From Anthostomella pinea (taxonomy: Eukaryota > Ascomycota > Sordariomycetes > Xylariales > Xylariaceae): a DNA stretch of 64,000 nt. Location: contig CAUWAG010000006.1 of the NCBI GenBank assembly GCA_963556695.1, forward strand, positions 4,526,001 to 4,590,000, written 5' to 3'. This document shows, in pieces, positions 34,736 to 45,927 of the stretch. Within the stretch, counting starts at the first letter, position 1, and each line of letters begins with the position of its first letter. The position numbers and the translations under genes were made by a program. The notes under the pieces are model-generated. The model made no database searches. It was given only the letters and a program-made list of their open reading frames with translations, and was not told the origin of the DNA.

Positions 34736-35419
34736 TCATTTGTAGTCGATCAATATCGTGGCCTCTTCCTGGGGGCAGCGTCTGACCCGATCAATCTGAC
34801 CCGTGATGAAACCAACAGCCAAGTTGATCTGGTATTCGGGGTCGTATTGGGCATGGGTCACACTGTACCAGTTGGGGTGTGTGATCGTCTACCGAGGTTG
34901 TGGCATTCGAGACTCTGCAGGTAGACTGCGTGTATGCGTTCGACGTAGCTTCTTCGCGTTCGCTGCCAGACCGAAGAAGTCGCGCCAGGGGCAAGGCATC
35001 TCCATGAGTAGAGTAGCGTTCAAGCCCAACTTTCGGAGCTCGTTCGTCCAGGTCTTCACGTGGGCGGATGCCTCCTCCTTGTAACCATGCTTCCATAGCG
35101 GATCGGCCTTCCACTCAGACATCGTCCGAACCTTCTCATGCCAGTTGCCGTTCTCATGTTGCGGCGGGAAGACAGGAAACTTGGCCCAGAAAGGGTTCAT
35201 GGTGGTGTGTTCGGCATGGAAGATCGACGAGTATCGCTAGCGGAGCTCGATCGCAGCTCTGAACGTCGGTATCTCAAGGCATATCATCGGCGCGATCGCA
35301 TCGAAGAAATCGCGAGCCAGGTCCGGTGATGCAATGTACATGGCTCCGAGCTGTTCGATTTTACCATCATAATTTATTGTATTTCCCGTATTTGCGTCTT
35401 CTACTTCAGCTTCTCCCTC
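34736..35419 (-). pseudogene. Decayed gene remnant with stop and frameshift, family unknown
   Basis: On the minus strand one frame from 35419 reads coherently (EGEAEVEDANTGNT, GKIEQLGAMYIASPDLARDF), meets TAG at 35239-35237 in the context CTC CGC TAG CGA, then continues in the same frame (HTTMNPFWAKFPVFPP, ADPLWKHGYKEEASAHVKTW, LLMEMPCPWRDFFG). After about 34950 coding character moves to other frames (RIHAVYLQSLECHNLG, then NWYSVTHAQYDPEYQINLA, ITGQIDRVRRCP) and ends at TGA 34736. CAG to TAG would explain the stop by a C-to-T change. An ATG at 35200 permits a 103-residue protein, but the surrounding coherence suggests a larger broken gene. The family was not recognised. It borders the AT-rich block. 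Confidence 0.5.
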
Positions 35420-36130
35420 CTACATTCGCATGAAATCTCTCTCTCGGAGTCGCCTTTTGTTGGATTAAAGGTACGCCTAGTAGAAGGCAGCTTGACAGGT
35501 GGGCAACGGAACCTAGTTGTTCCGTCCCGATCCAGCCCCACTCTGGCACAAAACTGCCACGGTAGCACAAGGACACTCTAGACAAAGAGAATACACACAC
35601 ACTTCACTCTGACAATTGGCTCAAATCTGACACCTTTATATATAAAGAGTCCTACTATGTGTACATTACCTTTTTTTTCCCCTTACGTGTACATTACTTT
35701 TTTAGTCGCTTGTAACCACCTGCTACTAGCTGCAACCAAACCTTATTTACACCATATCTTATAATTATAATTACTAATTAATCTTTTTATACTTTTATAA
35801 GTTATAAGATTTTTATATCAATATTATTACATTTACGTAATATTACCGGTATTTGCTTCTAATATATTTTAGATTAAATTCTTTACTTTGAAGTACTTTA
35901 TTTTCATAACCGCTATATTAAGAATAGTATTAAATACGCTTAATTCCAATTAAAAAAACGTCGTAAATAACGCAGCGCAGTCGCTTTTACTGTTACCTTT
36001 AATAACGACGACGATCTTTAACTCTTTTAATTATTATTACGGTTATAGAGCTATGTTTAAAAAGCTTAAGCTTATTATCGAGATTTTTACGAAATCTTAT
36101 TATTTTATTATTATAAAATTTCGTATAGAT

Positions 36131-36534
36131 TGTCACGATGCCTGCGGCGTTGTGTGAGAATCTGGTGTTGTATTCCGAAAATAATAAAGTCAGTGTGGGA
36201 ACAGGCTTGAACGATCAATCATAATACTCGAGTATGGGGTCAAGGTCATGATGTTGCTGATGGTTAGATTGAGAAGTCTAGCTAGACCTGCAGGTCTGGC
36301 TAAGTGACCTCATAATCTGGTATCTAATCTCTTATCTAATCATACATGTGGGTTCTGTATGGATGGTTTGACTGTGGACTCACATGGATCCAATAGTGAG
36401 GAAGGAAAGAAACAGATTCGCGTACAGCCAAGGCTGCAGCACATATGGTAGTCCTAGTCTCCTTATCTAATGTACATGTGGCCTGATGATTAAGCATCCA
36501 TCCATTTAGGTGCATACGGCTGTACTCCGTCACA
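36131..36534. mobile_element. Candidate solo LTR of about 404 bp
   Basis: A GC-normal island in AT-rich sequence starts TGTCAC and ends GTCACA (TGT...ACA termini). Related direct motifs (CTTATCTAAT followed by ACATGTGG) occur twice inside. No clear target-site duplication flanks it, so the boundaries are tentative. Confidence 0.35.
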
Positions 36535-37996
36535 AATATATATAATTAATTTATAACTAACACTCTATATATTAACGTTAATGTTTACGTAATAAAAAAC
36601 TTTTAGCTTTATAAATTAACGATTATACATATAAGTTTGTTAACGTTTAAGCTTTACAAAAATTCGTTTATTACTATAAGATTTCTAAAAAAAAAAAATT
36701 ATAAAGGAAAATCACCCACTAATCTCCTCAAAAAAAGAAACTATAAATGTGTTTTAATATTTTAAGAAAAACTTATTAAACGAAAGGCCCGATTTGATTA
36801 TCTTTAACCTATACGTTTTAAAGCCGAAGAGACGCTTTATTATCAGTATAATAGTAAAACGAGCAAGTGTGGAGGTCAAATATATTGTTGTGCGTGGGTT
36901 GGCTATCTAGCTAAGTGGGAGGACTGCACCTATTATATGGTGGCCGCTCCCTTATTTTATCTATCTAGCCGCACTCTGATTGGCCAGGGGACTCACTTAC
37001 AGTGGGTCCCCTTAGTGACGTCTGTCAAATAGTTATTTCAAAGCAAGCAATTAATAAAAAAGCAATAAAAAAAAAACCCCCAAAATAAAGGTAAAAGTAG
37101 CTTTGCTTTTTTCCTTCCAATGTAATAAGTTATATTAAAAAAAGCTTTAAAAAATACATTAACAAAGGTAAAAAATGTTTAAACGCCGTTAAAAAAAGTG
37201 CTTACAAGGTAATATTATTATAAGCTAGCTACTTGTAAAAAAAAGCGCTAGTAAAAGAGACACTAATAAACTTTTAAAGAACTTTTTTACGCGTATATAT
37301 AAGAGTAATAATAATAGTTATATTATTTTGAACGCGTATTACAAAGGTAAAATCAGCAGTAATAACATTAGTATTAATAGTAAAAACGGCTATAGAACCA
37401 CCTATTATAAGAGAATTATCTTGCATTATAATAAAAGACTATATTTAAATATAAAACATATTTAAAAAAGGTCAACACACGGAATTAAAGATTAAAAAAA
37501 CAGCGGCCAGGGCTATATATACTTAATAATAGCCGTAAAGGTAATAGCTATAAAAACAAGCCGTAAAAATAATAAGTAAATATTTTAAATAAAATAATAA
37601 CATAAACTAAAAAGAATTGAAATCGATGGTTTTAATAACGAATTATTATTAAAAGTAATATAAATAAGACTATATAAAAATCGCTTTATTTTATATTAAG
37701 TATTATAATATTGATAAGATAGTTATAAGTAATTTTAAACCAATAATAATAAATACCTTATAATTATGACGGTAAATGCTTTATATAATAGCGAGACGGC
37801 TTCATAATCATAGCGGAGTAAATTGTTAAAATGTCGTACCGGTTGTACCGGTCGCATTTTACCCCAGTGTTTTAATTAATGTAATATATTAAAAACAATT
37901 CAAAAAGATACAAAAGTACTATCAATCAAATCGTTATAATCAGTTATATAAAATATTAATTACGCGACAAATATATCCTTATAATAAGCTGGTATT

Positions 37997-38236
37997 TGTG
38001 GAAATCCAGGGGTCAGAATGGGATGGATGATGGTCTGTGTCTTGTCTATGGATCCATGGGGGAGATTCCCACCTAAATACAGGTGTGACAGCCCTTTGAT
38101 GCCCTGCTGCCTGACAGCAAACAACAAACCTGCCACTGGTCACCATAATGGACCTTTCACCCCTTTTGCACCCCTTTTATCCCTTTCACCTGGCGGACAG
38201 CTGCAGCCCATACCTGACAGCACCACAATGCTCACA
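37997..38236. mobile_element. Solo LTR, 240 bp, with 5-bp target-site duplication
   Basis: The island begins TGTGGAAATCC and ends GCTCACA, giving TGTG...CACA inverted ends. It is flanked directly by GTATT on both sides (37992-37996 and 38237-38241). It has normal base composition between AT-rich flanks, so it appears younger than the mutated surroundings. No internal retroelement coding sequence is present, consistent with LTR-LTR recombination. Confidence 0.7.
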
Positions 38237-38282
38237 GTATTATTATTATAAATATAGAAGTATTAATAAATAGAATAGAAAG

Positions 38283-38494
38283 AATAGACTAAATAGACTA
38301 AATAGACTAAATAGACTAAATAGACTAAATAGACTAAATAGACTAAATAGACTAAATAGACTAAATAGACTAAATAGACTAAATAGACTAAATAGACTAA
38401 ATAGACTAAATAGACTAAATAGACTAAATAGACTAAATAGACTAAATAGACTAAATAGACTAAATAGACTAAATAGACTAAATAGACTAAATAG
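38283..38494. repeat. 9-bp minisatellite, about 23.5 copies
   Basis: AATAGACTA is repeated perfectly head-to-tail for 212 bp. In one minus-strand frame it reads as repeated Leu-Phe-Ser, producing a meaningless open frame. Confidence 0.97.
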
Positions 38495-38790
38495 AAATAA
38501 CAAGTAGTTATAATTATATTAAAAAGTAATATATGTATAAGGGGGGAAAAGTAAAAGATATGTAATAAGACTTTATATAAAATATTTATTTATCAAGTAC
38601 TTTTTTATTTATACATCTTAAAAGCTGTATACAATTTTTTTTAAGATTAATAAACTAATTACACTATGATATATTGATATATATCGTGAAAAAACTATAA
38701 GTTGCCTTTATTCAAAAAATAATGCTATTTCAAACAAGCTTATAAGCAAATATATACGTGTTATTATAACAACTTTCATTCTTAGACCTG

Positions 38791-40481
38791 GTTTTCAAGG
38801 ACACTAGCAAAACAGTGATTATATAAGCTGCAAGTAAATCATATTTCTACTCCAGCCGCTAGCGTACGGCCCACTCCCTCCTATTTTCATTCTTATACTT
38901 CTTTATAATGTTTTAAAGATGCCATTTATGATGTAGGCAAACAGTGACACAAAGAGTAAGAAGTTCTTGAAAGCAGGGAAAAGACAATCAACGAAAGACT
39001 GAAAAGAGGGTCGTAGCAACGCTTTTATACCCTAGGCAGGCCGACGTCCCCATATATGTTTTGACTTAAACCTCAGCCGGGAAAGGTAGCCACATCAGTC
39101 TTCTACTCAAAACACCATCATCACCAGGACACATCTGGTAACTTTACTCTTGTTTTGTACTGCAGTTAGGTTCCGTCCTTTTTTAGATCTTGATAGCATT
39201 TGGTTTCATTATACTTGGACAGGACCTTCGTTTCACTACTCAACCGACCTCCAGATTCGATTACCTCTGATTCCTATTCCTGCCCGTCCCTCTCCTTCTC
39301 CGACCCGACCTTCAACCACGGCGATATGACACCATCAGCCAGCGAGAGCATAAGCTCTCTAAGCATTGCCTCCTCCTGAGAAGGATCACTGTCACCTCAT
39401 ATCTCCCTTTGCCACGCGACCGATAGCGCGTGGGTAGGAACCAAGCCACTGGAATATGGAAAACATCAGCATGACTTCAAACCACAACAACAGCTTGGAG
39501 AGCCTTCTAGCATCTGCGTCAAGGTCATGGCTATGGCTCGGCTTACTTACACGGATCTTGATTGAGCACAACCGCGCCAAGTTCCAACTGCGGTTTGATT
39601 CAGCATTATAACTATCTGACTACAGTGAGTGCTTCACCGTGAAGATGGCCCGTAATGGGGTAATTCCATGTGTCACATGGCCAACCATAGGGGGGGGGGG
39701 TAAATAGTATGTTGTTCTGCAGAGAGGTGCAGTACTAATCAGGCGCCGAGGCCATGTATATGTACACGTATGATCCCTTTGTTCATTGGATGCTTCCTGA
39801 CAGCATGCCAGGTCTCTAGTTCTGTCAGAAGCTGGTTGCTGTTGACGTAATTATTATATATAGTGTAAGACAACTTTGTTTCGAAGAGACCTGATACTCA
39901 AGGTGATCTCGCCATGCTGGTATTGCTGCGCTTGTTCCATCATGTCGACAGCGCAACAGCAAGCCTCTCATGCAGCGGCTTATAGACCATCATCGCGGGT
40001 CACAAGTAGTAATCTATTACCAGTGCTGGTGCCTCTACTGCACGGCGAAACTCACAAACTACAAAGCCTCGTAGCATAACGAAGCCTACAGGCGAGTGAC
40101 GTTAGACGGTGCCCGTAGCTATAATATCTATAATAATAGCAAATCACCACGGATTTGCTGGTTTCAACCATTTGTCGAATTGCTGTAACGCTGCAGCACT
40201 GCGCGCTTCCTTTTCATTCATTTTGGTGCGCCGAACTTTTTTTCTCTGCCTTAGGCCAACATCGCCTTCACGTTGCTACCTAGGTACCAAGCATCAATTG
40301 CTTGCAAGCATTAAATCACCAGACAGGACACCATTCACACCTCGTTGCCTTGAGATCTCATCACCCAATCATCCTGCCTCACAGACAACTTCAGAGCACG
40401 AAATCAACAGATTTCAACCTCTCGCGGCTATCCCTCTAATCCTGCCACACAAACCAGGCCCAGGCTTCCTGACAGGCCATC
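38791..40481. other. Intergenic flank of the AT-rich block
   Basis: About 1.7 kb with a run of nine G (39692-39700) and no supported gene. The final ~300 bp is C/A-rich and probably the leader of the plus-strand gene starting at 40482. Confidence 0.35.
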
Positions 40482-41190
40482 ATGGCTCATGGTTCATTCA
40501 AGGAGGTACAGGAGGCCGGACTTTTCCACGTATTCAACCTGACGGACGACGCGTTGCAGTTGTCTTTCGAGATACATCTCTACAGAGACGGGAATATCGA
40601 CTCGCTACTAGCCGTGATTGACGAAGGTAGTGTCTCACAATACCCCATACAGCCTATAATACATACTAATTGTGTATACCTGAGCAGTCATCGATGAAAC
40701 CGAAGGTACCGCCAGCAACCAGACTCTAGTTGAAGACCAAAGTGCGGGCAATGAGGATCATGAGGATGCCGGCGCGACCGAGTTGCCGATAGAGAATGCA
40801 CATACTGGTGGAATTCCCAGTAAAGAAGAGGAATGGGATGGCCTTCCAGGTATTACTCCACCCACTTTCCGTGCAGAAGCCATACTGACTCCTCGTTCAG
40901 ACGACTTGTTCAACATCCATGGCAACTCTAATGACGAGGTAGAGGCATCCGCATACACGCCGGAGGGTGGTCTAGCAGACTTCACAGATCTGGAGGGCAC
41001 GCCAGAAGACGTCCGCCGCGAGACCAACCAGGTCGTAGGACCCTCCTTCGAGGAGCTTGGGCGATTATCGAAGCGGAAGCGAACGCGCCAGGCATCCCCA
41101 GGTATTACAGATGACAATCCTCATTGTGACACCTCAGGCTAATGAACAGGCATAGATACCTCAGCACCGCAGAAGAAGGCCAGAAAGTAA
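40482..41190 (+). CDS. Hypothetical acidic protein with basic C-terminal tail
   Basis: Three exons, 40482-40626, 40688-41101 and 41150-41190, give 199 residues. The phases agree (G/TC and G/GC) and the acceptors are GAGCAG and GAACAG. The protein begins MAHGSFKEVQEAGLFHVFNL, is rich in Asp and Glu in the middle, and ends RLSKRKRTRQASP...KKARK, a nuclear-localisation-like tail. I do not recognise the family. After the TAA the same frame continues with 13 basic-rich codons (RAKARKADTKKAK) to TGA at 41232, so the TAA may be a recent CAA-to-TAA change shortening the tail. Its position beside remnants leaves open that it is a lineage-specific or decaying gene. Confidence 0.5.
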
Positions 41191-41288
41191 CGGGCCAAAG
41201 CCAGAAAGGCTGACACGAAGAAGGCGAAGTGATCGAGGCACTCTAAAGAGGCTGGAGAGGGGGATGGGTGGCGTGTAGCGAAGATTAG

Positions 41289-41540
41289 GTAGTCCTCTTG
41301 GCGGAATTCCCGCACCCGGGCGGATTCGCCACCGAAGACGAGGTCAAGGAGTGGACGGAGTACCGGTACCAGCAGCCTCGCCTGCTATGAGGCGATTCCT
41401 ACGACCCGGCCTGGCACGCTGCGAAGCAGCACTTTTGGGACGGCATGACGGAAGTGGTCATGCGTACCCTAGGTACAGCCGACCCGGAGCGCGCCGATGT
41501 GGTTGCGGTCATGGAGGATATCTGGTTCATGAAGGTCTAG
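41289..41540 (+). pseudogene. Gene remnant with one in-frame TGA, family unknown
   Basis: One plus-strand frame reads VVLLAEFPHPGGFATEDEV, KEWTEYRYQQPRLL, TGA (41388-41390), GDSYDPAWHAAKQHFWDGM, TEVVMRTLGTADPERADVV and ends EDIWFMKV at TAG 41538. Residue content on both sides of the TGA is protein-like, and CGA to TGA is a single C-to-T change. No ATG-led version of useful length exists. The family was not recognised. Confidence 0.5.
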
Positions 41541-41789
41541 GGACGGCCCGATTCGGCGTAAGGTTGGACAGCACAAGCTCCATTCCCACCAATCACAGTG
41601 GCATGATCCAAAACATTTCGTGGCATACCATGACTTCACTTTGCCATGAAAAATACCATGACCTCAAATAAACACTAACTTACCGCGTAAAAATAGTGTA
41701 ATATTATGTGACACTGTTTGCATTTGTGCTGAAGGTTGCTCGCCCCAAACATCCGCCCACCCAACCATCTAGAGTCATTTTTTATATAT

Positions 41790-41880
41790 AAAAATGGATT
41801 AAGTGTCAAGGGAAATTTCATCGATATGAGCTGCTTATTCCAGTGTGCTCAGTTCATAAATATTTCCATCTGTTGCTCCA
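41790..41880. mobile_element. Partial copy of the intronic MITE family
   Basis: TGGATTAAG...GCTTATTCCAG...TAAATATTTC aligns with the inner part of the element in the urea-transporter intron (shared blocks TCAAGGG, TTCAT.GATAT.AGCT.CTTATTCCAGT and GAATATTT-like). The outer terminal repeats seen in the full copies are not visible. Confidence 0.55.
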
Positions 41881-41884
41881 AAGC

Positions 41885-42154
41885 CTAAGACTTCCCATTT
41901 GTTTCCTGCTGGTTGATAGGGGTCTCGCGTAGAATCTTGCGGACAGCTTTCATGTGCTCCTACACACTGTCAGAACATATACAGACACGACTATAATTGA
42001 GACCAGTGTATTGATGAACAATCGAACTGGTCTTCTTGCCTATGTCGCAAGCTAGATCCTGTGCATTGCTAAAGAGATCTACCAGATAGGCCTCCGCTGA
42101 CTCTTGCATGGCCTCGATAGCACTAGGAGTGAAACGGAATGTTCCATATTGTTG
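41885..42154 (-). pseudogene. Histone H3-fold fragment (truncated H3 variant)
   Basis: From CAA at 42154, after a CTACAG acceptor-like site, the minus strand reads QQYGTFRFTPSAIEAMQESAE, then AYLVDLFSNAQDLACDIGKK, and later EHMKAVRKILRE to TAG at 41885. These correspond to H3 alpha-2 ([23 protein letters not shown] type) and alpha-3 (DIQLARRIRGE type). A TAG in frame before EHMK disappears if a 60-nt phase-0 intron (GTTCAT...GTGTAG) is removed, which joins the helices at the normal distance. The N-terminal tail and alpha-N are absent; upstream lies the urea transporter's 3' end. It is either a broken H3-variant copy or a gene with unusual upstream exons. Confidence 0.55.
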
Positions 42155-42267
42155 CTGTAGATATCCTGGTTACGGGCACCCGTCTACTCATTTCTGACAC
42201 GCCAGGTCGAACCGCACTCTGTCATGTGGTCCCAAAAGTCTTCATCTCCCCCATCCAGAGCAGCAAA

Positions 42268-44778
42268 TCACGCCGAACTCCCAGCATCAGGCGGAGCCCT
42301 ACCAAGCCCACCACCCCCAGCATCCCTAACCAGACCTCTAGCAATAGCCCACATAGTCCCACGACTCTCAACCAAAGGCCAGACGACACAGATGATCATG
42401 GATATCCACGCCCAGATGAAGCTGACAACACACCATCCGGTGAAGCCGGCACGCGTGAACTCCCATTCTGTCCCGAACAGGGTGAACGGGACGAGGATGA
42501 TGACGATGCACCAGTATACCAGGTTGAACCCCTGGGCTAGGATGGTGGCTTTTTTGACGTCTTCGGGCGACATGGGCTCCACGTGAGATGCCTCGAGGAA
42601 GTCGACGACTGCGTTGCCGGTGGGCACGACGGTGTCGGGTTTGGGGTCCGAACCGGGCTCATGAGCTGGGTCTGTGCCGCGGTCGTGTTCGTTCGAGGGG
42701 TTGTCTCCATCTCCCGTCTTTTGTGCTACCTTTTCACTTGCTGGTGATGAAGTTGTGTCTTCAGCTCTGGGCCGCACGCCGTTGATCTTGGCTATACGCT
42801 TCCTCATCTCTGGGTCCGTGGTAGTGTCTGACTTGTCGGGGAAGACGAAAGAGAGCACAAAGGCCAGAATGGTACCAGAACCGCACGAGACAAGGTTGCC
42901 TGCCAGCGCATTTGTGACATCGCCGCTAGTCGTGACGGTGATCTTGCCGCTCCTGTACTGAGTTGTGACCAGCCAGGCGATCATACCCAGCATGAGGCCG
43001 GTCCAGGGGGAGACCAGCGTGGCGACGGTTGACATAGGCGGCCATAGGAGGATTAGTCCAACTGGGATCGAGGCACCGCCAACGATGACACCGAGGATTG
43101 TGAGGACCCAAGTAAGATTCACGTTGACGGCATTCAAAATACAGCAGAACCTATATCACGTTAGCCTCAGCATCCATAAGCACCACGGCAGTTGTACAGT
43201 AAACATTCATAAGTCTCCATACACCTCTCGTTCACCAACCGAAAAGGATAGTTATTATGAATGGAATAAGCACAAGATAAGCATCAAGGGTAACTTCATG
43301 GATATAAGCTACTTATTCCAGTCTGCTTAGTCCAAGAATATTTTGGTCGACGTCCAGAAACGAACGCGGTATGCCGGACGGAGACTTATGGGGGATGACT
43401 GTAGCACTTACGCTGCAAGAATGACTGCGTATAAGACGATCCCGTAGTGCGAGATCCGTACGAGTCCAGTCGACGTGGCAGTAGGCTTGATATAAGTCTT
43501 GTAAACATCAAACGTGATCAACGAAGAAACAGCAATCAGCTCGGCGCTCGTTGCGCTCGTCACAGCCATGAACAGGAGCAGGAGCATCAGTCCAGCGCCC
43601 CCCTTACCGAGAAGTGCCACGGCGCTGGCCGGCGCAGACAACCCTGCGCCGTTCTGTGCCGCAGTAAGGGGGTTGGGAAACGTAGGAAACGCAGACGTCA
43701 CTGTCAGCGCGGCGCACCCAAGCCCCATTGCCGTTCCGAAGGAGAACGGTATACCGTACCACGCCATGCCTCCGAAGAGATACGCTTTCACAGACGTTTC
43801 TGGACGGGAGGCAATAGCACGCTGCCAGTAAGCCTGGTCGAGCCAGACATTGGAGAACCCAGCAACGAGAAGGTCGATGGCAAACACCAAGCCATCGTTG
43901 CTCTTGAACGTCAGGTAAGACCCATTGTGGTTGCCGGCAATCGGCATCTTCTTGCTCGCCTCCTGGAGCAGGTCGTAGAACTTGTCGATGCTACCGACCA
44001 CGTCGCTCGTCGCGTACATGGAGAAGCAAAAGACGAAGATGGCGATGAAGAGGATCACTGTGTGGGCGTAGTCTGCGATGAAGGTGCTTCGCAGCCCGCC
44101 TGCAATCACGTACGCCGCGACGACGAGCGGGATGAGGAAGATGACGCCGTAGACATTGACGCCAGAGAGGGCGGCGACGACCTGCGCACCCCCCAGGACC
44201 AGACAAGCTCCCACCAGCATGTTCGTGGCGAACCCAAAAAAGAGGTACGTGAGGTGTGCGGCTCGGCCATGCCTTGCCAGAATGATCTCCGGAAACGTGT
44301 GCGCGCCGGGGGCGTTGGCCTTGATCTTGATGGCGATCAGGCTGAAAAGCAGAATCTGGCTCGTTCCCATGGCGCCGTACCACATTGGTCCGCAGATCTT
44401 GCTGTCGTCAGCATCATCAAAACTCGGAAGGTGGTGACAGGTGGTGACAGAGGTCTTACACCATACGAGTAAGCAAACGTGCTCGACGTCAGCAGCGTCG
44501 CGCTCCATGTCCACGAGCTGACGATGCCAGCGGCGATAAGGCCGGGCTTGACGCTCCGCGATGCTGTGTTGAACTCTTCGGCTTGCTTCGTCGAGTAGCT
44601 GGTATACCGATTCTGCATCCAGGTGATGGCGAGCCTGAAGCGTGTGAGTTGGGAACACTCGTCGGATAACTGACGGCTTGTTGACCTACATCAGCAGCGC
44701 AAAGAAGGCACCGATGCCGACAACGACACCATATCCGACTCCTTGGTCCAAGACCTGAATGCCATCACTGGTTGTCAT
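42268..44778 (-). CDS. DUR3: DUR3-type urea/polyamine active transporter (SSS family)
   Basis: Exons 44778-44690, 44634-44460, 44397-43412 and 43150-42268 give 710 residues. The start MTTSDGIQVLDQGVGYGVVVGIGAFFALLM, the EEFNTASRSVKPGLIAAGIVSSWTW and TLLTSSTFAYSYG motifs and the ALSGVN/GGLRSTFIADYAHT region match fungal Dur3, a proton-coupled urea symporter in the plasma membrane (family knowledge). About 14-15 hydrophobic segments are visible. A ~65-residue hydrophilic loop (RPRAEDTTSSPASEK...) sits before the last segments. Intron 3 is 261 nt because it contains a 191-bp MITE; the other introns are 55-62 nt. The junction GC/G TTC reads ILAAFCCILNAV. Confidence 0.92.
43204..43394. mobile_element. 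MITE inside intron 3 of the urea transporter
   Basis: The 191-bp element has terminal inverted repeats CATTCATAAGTCTCC and GGAGACTTATGGGGG, nearly matching the perfect 19-bp ends of the copy at 49897. It also carries the inner inverted motif TGGAATAAGCA / CTTATTCCAGT. It lies wholly within the intron, leaving splice sites intact. Confidence 0.75.
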
Positions 44779-45927
44779 GGCTCAGGCTGTGTATTCCTGT
44801 CAGAAGTTTGATGGGCAGAAACGTGTGGCAAGCCATGTTGCAATTCATGGATCATGTTTCCATGTTATCGGTACTGACTGAAGGGTCGGAATCTCCTTGT
44901 CAACTATCTCAGGTTATCTATCGGATTGCATCATGATTGATAGCATTGATAGCGTGGAGCTGTCGAGCTGTCGAGCCGTTGAAGCGATGAGCTACCCCTG
45001 CCATCCCCTCCTTAAAGCCGACAAGATCGATATGACTACCAACCCCTATGTGTGCCATGACAAGGCCTTGCTTGGAGCCGGAGATGGTCTTTTCCGTCTG
45101 ACAATGTCGGCATTCAAACCCAGGGCTTCTTACCATCACCACAGCCATCTCCTCGAGCAGATTCTCCGAGCCAGCAGATAAGCGCCGTCAGAAGAAGGAA
45201 GATCTTCATGCATTAAGTGCTGTATTATACCGCAATTTGCTGCTTGTCACCCTGCATGCATGTCATCGGCCTTCAGTGCCCGGGCGTTTAATAGATGCTT
45301 CCCAGCGGAATAAGCAACGTCTTGGCGGTTATTCCACAGGATGGCTTCGTGAATTATCGGTTAGTCCAGGCGCTTATGCCAAATATTAAACACTTAATTG
45401 CCAGCATTGCACCAGGTTGGTGGGACACCAAGTTCGGTACATGGCCTAGCCAGCGAGATCATAGGGCTATACGATCAACCCGTAGAGGCTCGGGTACACT
45501 ACGGTACGTCTCCAACGAGGACGGCCGATGAGCGGAGCGTGGGTGATTGGCTTGCGCCCGAGACTCTTGTCTGTATCATCATGTCGACTCCAGATGTGTC
45601 GACTCCGAATGCCGAGCAGAGAGTGCGAACCGGCCCTTGGTAACCGACACTACTCTGTCGTAGCGGTGAGCACTCACACATTGCGCTGGCGAATAACAGA
45701 GACTTCACCCAGAGGGTACTGCCGCTTGTTCGGCATTAGGTGTTAAACATCACTGTATAAGTTTACCTTATCCTTGTAGACCTGTGCGCTGCTCCGACAG
45801 GACGAATGACGCATTGGCATTGTGATGTCGACCTCAGAGTAGAGGCTCCGCGAACCGCTTGTTGCTGCTTCTACTTCTGACGCGGCTTCCTTGCAGTCGT
45901 AAAGACACTATGCCGTAGTCGTCAGTA
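44779..45927. promoter_or_regulatory. Urea transporter upstream region
   Basis: 1149 bp to the methyltransferase's stop. A short CGGAATAAGCAACG...GGTTATTCCAC palindrome at 45309-45343 resembles the MITE core. No supported gene. GATA-type motifs occur but were not counted. Confidence 0.35.

Larger units (their letters stand above)
35640..38790. other. AT-rich, RIP-like block with GC-richer islands
   Basis: Composition changes abruptly to long runs of A/T with abundant TA steps and no open frames of coding quality. Islands of ordinary composition persist at about 36130-36535, 36870-37035 and 37995-38236. This is typical of repeat-induced point mutation over transposon remnants in filamentous ascomycetes, with later unmutated insertions. 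The original element cannot be named from what remains. Confidence 0.75.

Noticed and set aside
36868..37042. Possible further solo LTR flanked by GCAAG
   Set aside because: It begins TGTGG but ends TTTCAAA, with no CA/ACA terminus; the 5-mer match may be chance.
38246..38503. 85-codon Leu-Phe-Ser repeat ORF
   Set aside because: Artefact of the 9-bp minisatellite.
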